In this document: positions 35,025 to 37,876 of the stretch, in pieces
Layout: the number at the start of each line of letters is the position of its first letter
Numbering within the stretch: the stretch's first letter is position 1
Assembly (NCBI GenBank): GCA_945897555.1
Contig: CAMDGF010000014.1
Location: 1-37,876 of the forward strand
Origin: Klebsiella pneumoniae
Lineage (GTDB): Bacteria > Pseudomonadota > Gammaproteobacteria > Burkholderiales > UBA3065
Reading direction: 5' to 3'
Length of the DNA stretch: 37,876 bases
Translations under genes and position numbers: made by a program
Notes under the pieces: model-generated
Databases searched by the model: none
The model's input: only the letters and a program-made list of their open reading frames with translations
What the model was told of the DNA's origin: nothing

Positions 35025-35717
35025 TCAAAAGACAAAAGCGCTGCGACGCGGCGCATTGTCGAGCGCGGGCATGCTGGTCTCGAAGAGGTGGGCGTGGGTC
35101 ACAGCATCGGCCCGACGGGTGTAGAGCCGCGCGTGCATGGCCGGGCCCTCGCCGACCACCGCGAACAAGCGGCCACCGTCTTTGAGTTGCTGCAGCCAGG
35201 CGTCCGGCACGAACGGCACCGAACCGGTGAGGACGATAGCGTCCCAGTTGTCGGCGGCGGCATCCAGCGCGGCAATGCCGCAGCCCTTGTGCACTTCGAC
35301 GTGCTCTACACCATGGTTGACGATGGCGTTGCGCGCGCGACGCGCCAGCTCGCCGTGGATCTCGTAACTGGTCACATGCGCGCCGGCGCCGGCCATCAGC
35401 GCAGCGAGGTAGCCGGAGCCACTGCCGACCTCGAGCACATGCTCGCCCGCTTGCAACTGCAGCGCCTGCAAGCAGCGGCCCTCGACACGCGGCGGCCACA
35501 TGAACTGGTCGAAGCCCAAAGGCACCTCGGTGTCAACAAAGGCGAGCTTTTGGTAGCGGATGGGCACGTAGCGCTCGCGTGGCGTCGCCCCCAGCAGATC
35601 GAGCACGCGGGTGTCGAGCACATCCCAAGGGCGGATCTGCTGCTCGATCATGTTGAAGCGGGCCTGCTCGATGGGGGAGCGCTTGGGCACGTCGGGGGTG
35701 AGTTCGGCGGGCTGCAT
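35025..35717 (-). CDS. Protein-L-isoaspartate O-methyltransferase-like protein
   Basis: 230-aa Rossmann methyltransferase of the PCMT family, which methylates isoaspartyl residues in aged proteins as a repair step. N-terminus ARFNMIEQQIRPWDVLD and FVDTEVPLGFDQFMWPP match the betaproteobacterial branch; SAM motif I is HVLEVGSGSGYLAALMA. The canonical PIMT active-site segment after PLGF is altered (PLGFDQFMWPPR instead of the usual PxGxGQTIS-type), so true isoaspartyl activity is uncertain. It is divergent from thiC and leads the pcm-argB-slmA group. Confidence 0.85.
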   Translation of the reverse strand: MQPAELTPDVPKRSPIEQARFNMIEQQIRPWDVLDTRVLDLLGATPRERYVPIRYQKLAFVDTEVPLGFDQFMWPPRVEGRCLQALQLQAGEHVLEVGSGSGYLAALMAGAGAHVTSYEIHGELARRARNAIVNHGVEHVEVHKGCGIAALDAAADNWDAIVLTGSVPFVPDAWLQQLKDGGRLFAVVGEGPAMHARLYTRRADAVTHAHLFETSMPALDNAPRRSAFVF

Positions 35718-35825
35718 AGGCGTCTCGTTGGGTCTGCCGCGGATCGACCGCGTGATGGAGTGAGTCTACACCGGGCGAGCGGCTTGCATCTTGCGCGGGT
35801 GTGACATACCTTGGGCTCATCACCA

Positions 35826-37876
<2,051 letters not shown>

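Overview
The window is a GC-rich (roughly two-thirds G+C by eye), densely packed piece of bacterial chromosome. Gene content and order (coaD-rsmD-M16-M16 / ftsY-ftsEX-rpoH; comF-trmL / gpsA-secB-grxC-rhodanese / gpmI-envC-ctpA-moeB; a bioBFHCD cluster) fit a Betaproteobacterium, plausibly Rhodocyclales or a relative. That placement is inferred from synteny and protein character, not from a marker gene. I find no tRNA, rRNA, IS element, prophage or CRISPR array. Almost everything is housekeeping, so most of the novelty lies in regulatory sequences and small departures inside known genes.

Layout. 1-332: non-coding, repeat-rich left edge. 333-3539 (-): error-prone polymerase dnaE2, with a near-ideal LexA operator over its start codon. 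3565-5418 (+): molybdopterin genes mobB-moaD-moaE and a YgjP-type metallopeptidase. 5501-8385 (-): exonuclease III and oligopeptidase A. 8553-9098 (+): gamma carbonic anhydrase, convergent with an ammonium transporter (9102-10304, -) that has a sigma-54 promoter and an NtrC-like enhancer. 10608-11252 (+): metallo-beta-lactamase-fold hydrolase. 11315-15485 (-): ferredoxin, coaD, rsmD and a pair of M16 peptidases. 15539-19147 (+): ftsY, ftsE, ftsX and rpoH, the last under a perfect CIRCE (HrcA) element. 19152-19748 (-): SCO1-like copper lipoprotein. 19808-24396 (-): translationally coupled biotin operon bioB-F-H-C-D, without bioA. 24449-25649 (+): comF and trmL. 25694-28041 (-): rhodanese, grxC, secB, gpsA. 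28179-33542 (+): gpmI, envC, ctpA, a strong terminator, then a MoeB/ThiF-type adenylyltransferase. 33561-35717 (-): slmA, argB and an isoaspartyl-methyltransferase-like gene. 35826-37876 (+): a TPP riboswitch and thiC, which runs off the right edge just before its end.

How the parts connect. MoaD needs its C-terminal Gly-Gly adenylated by a MoeB-type enzyme, and one is encoded 28 kb away. FtsEX and EnvC are partners in controlling septal amidases in E. coli, and both are present here together with the division-site regulator SlmA. Several cofactor pathways (molybdopterin, biotin, CoA, thiamine) are partly represented. At least four different control systems can be read from the DNA: SOS (LexA-dnaE2), heat shock (CIRCE-rpoH), nitrogen (sigma-54/NtrC-amt) and thiamine (TPP riboswitch-thiC).

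I did not find a clear, wholly new multi-gene system. The observations most worth following up are the HrcA-type operator on rpoH, the orphan and probably leaderless LexA-controlled dnaE2 with an in-frame insertion, the amt control region, the terminator placed directly in front of moeB, and several unexplained palindromes.
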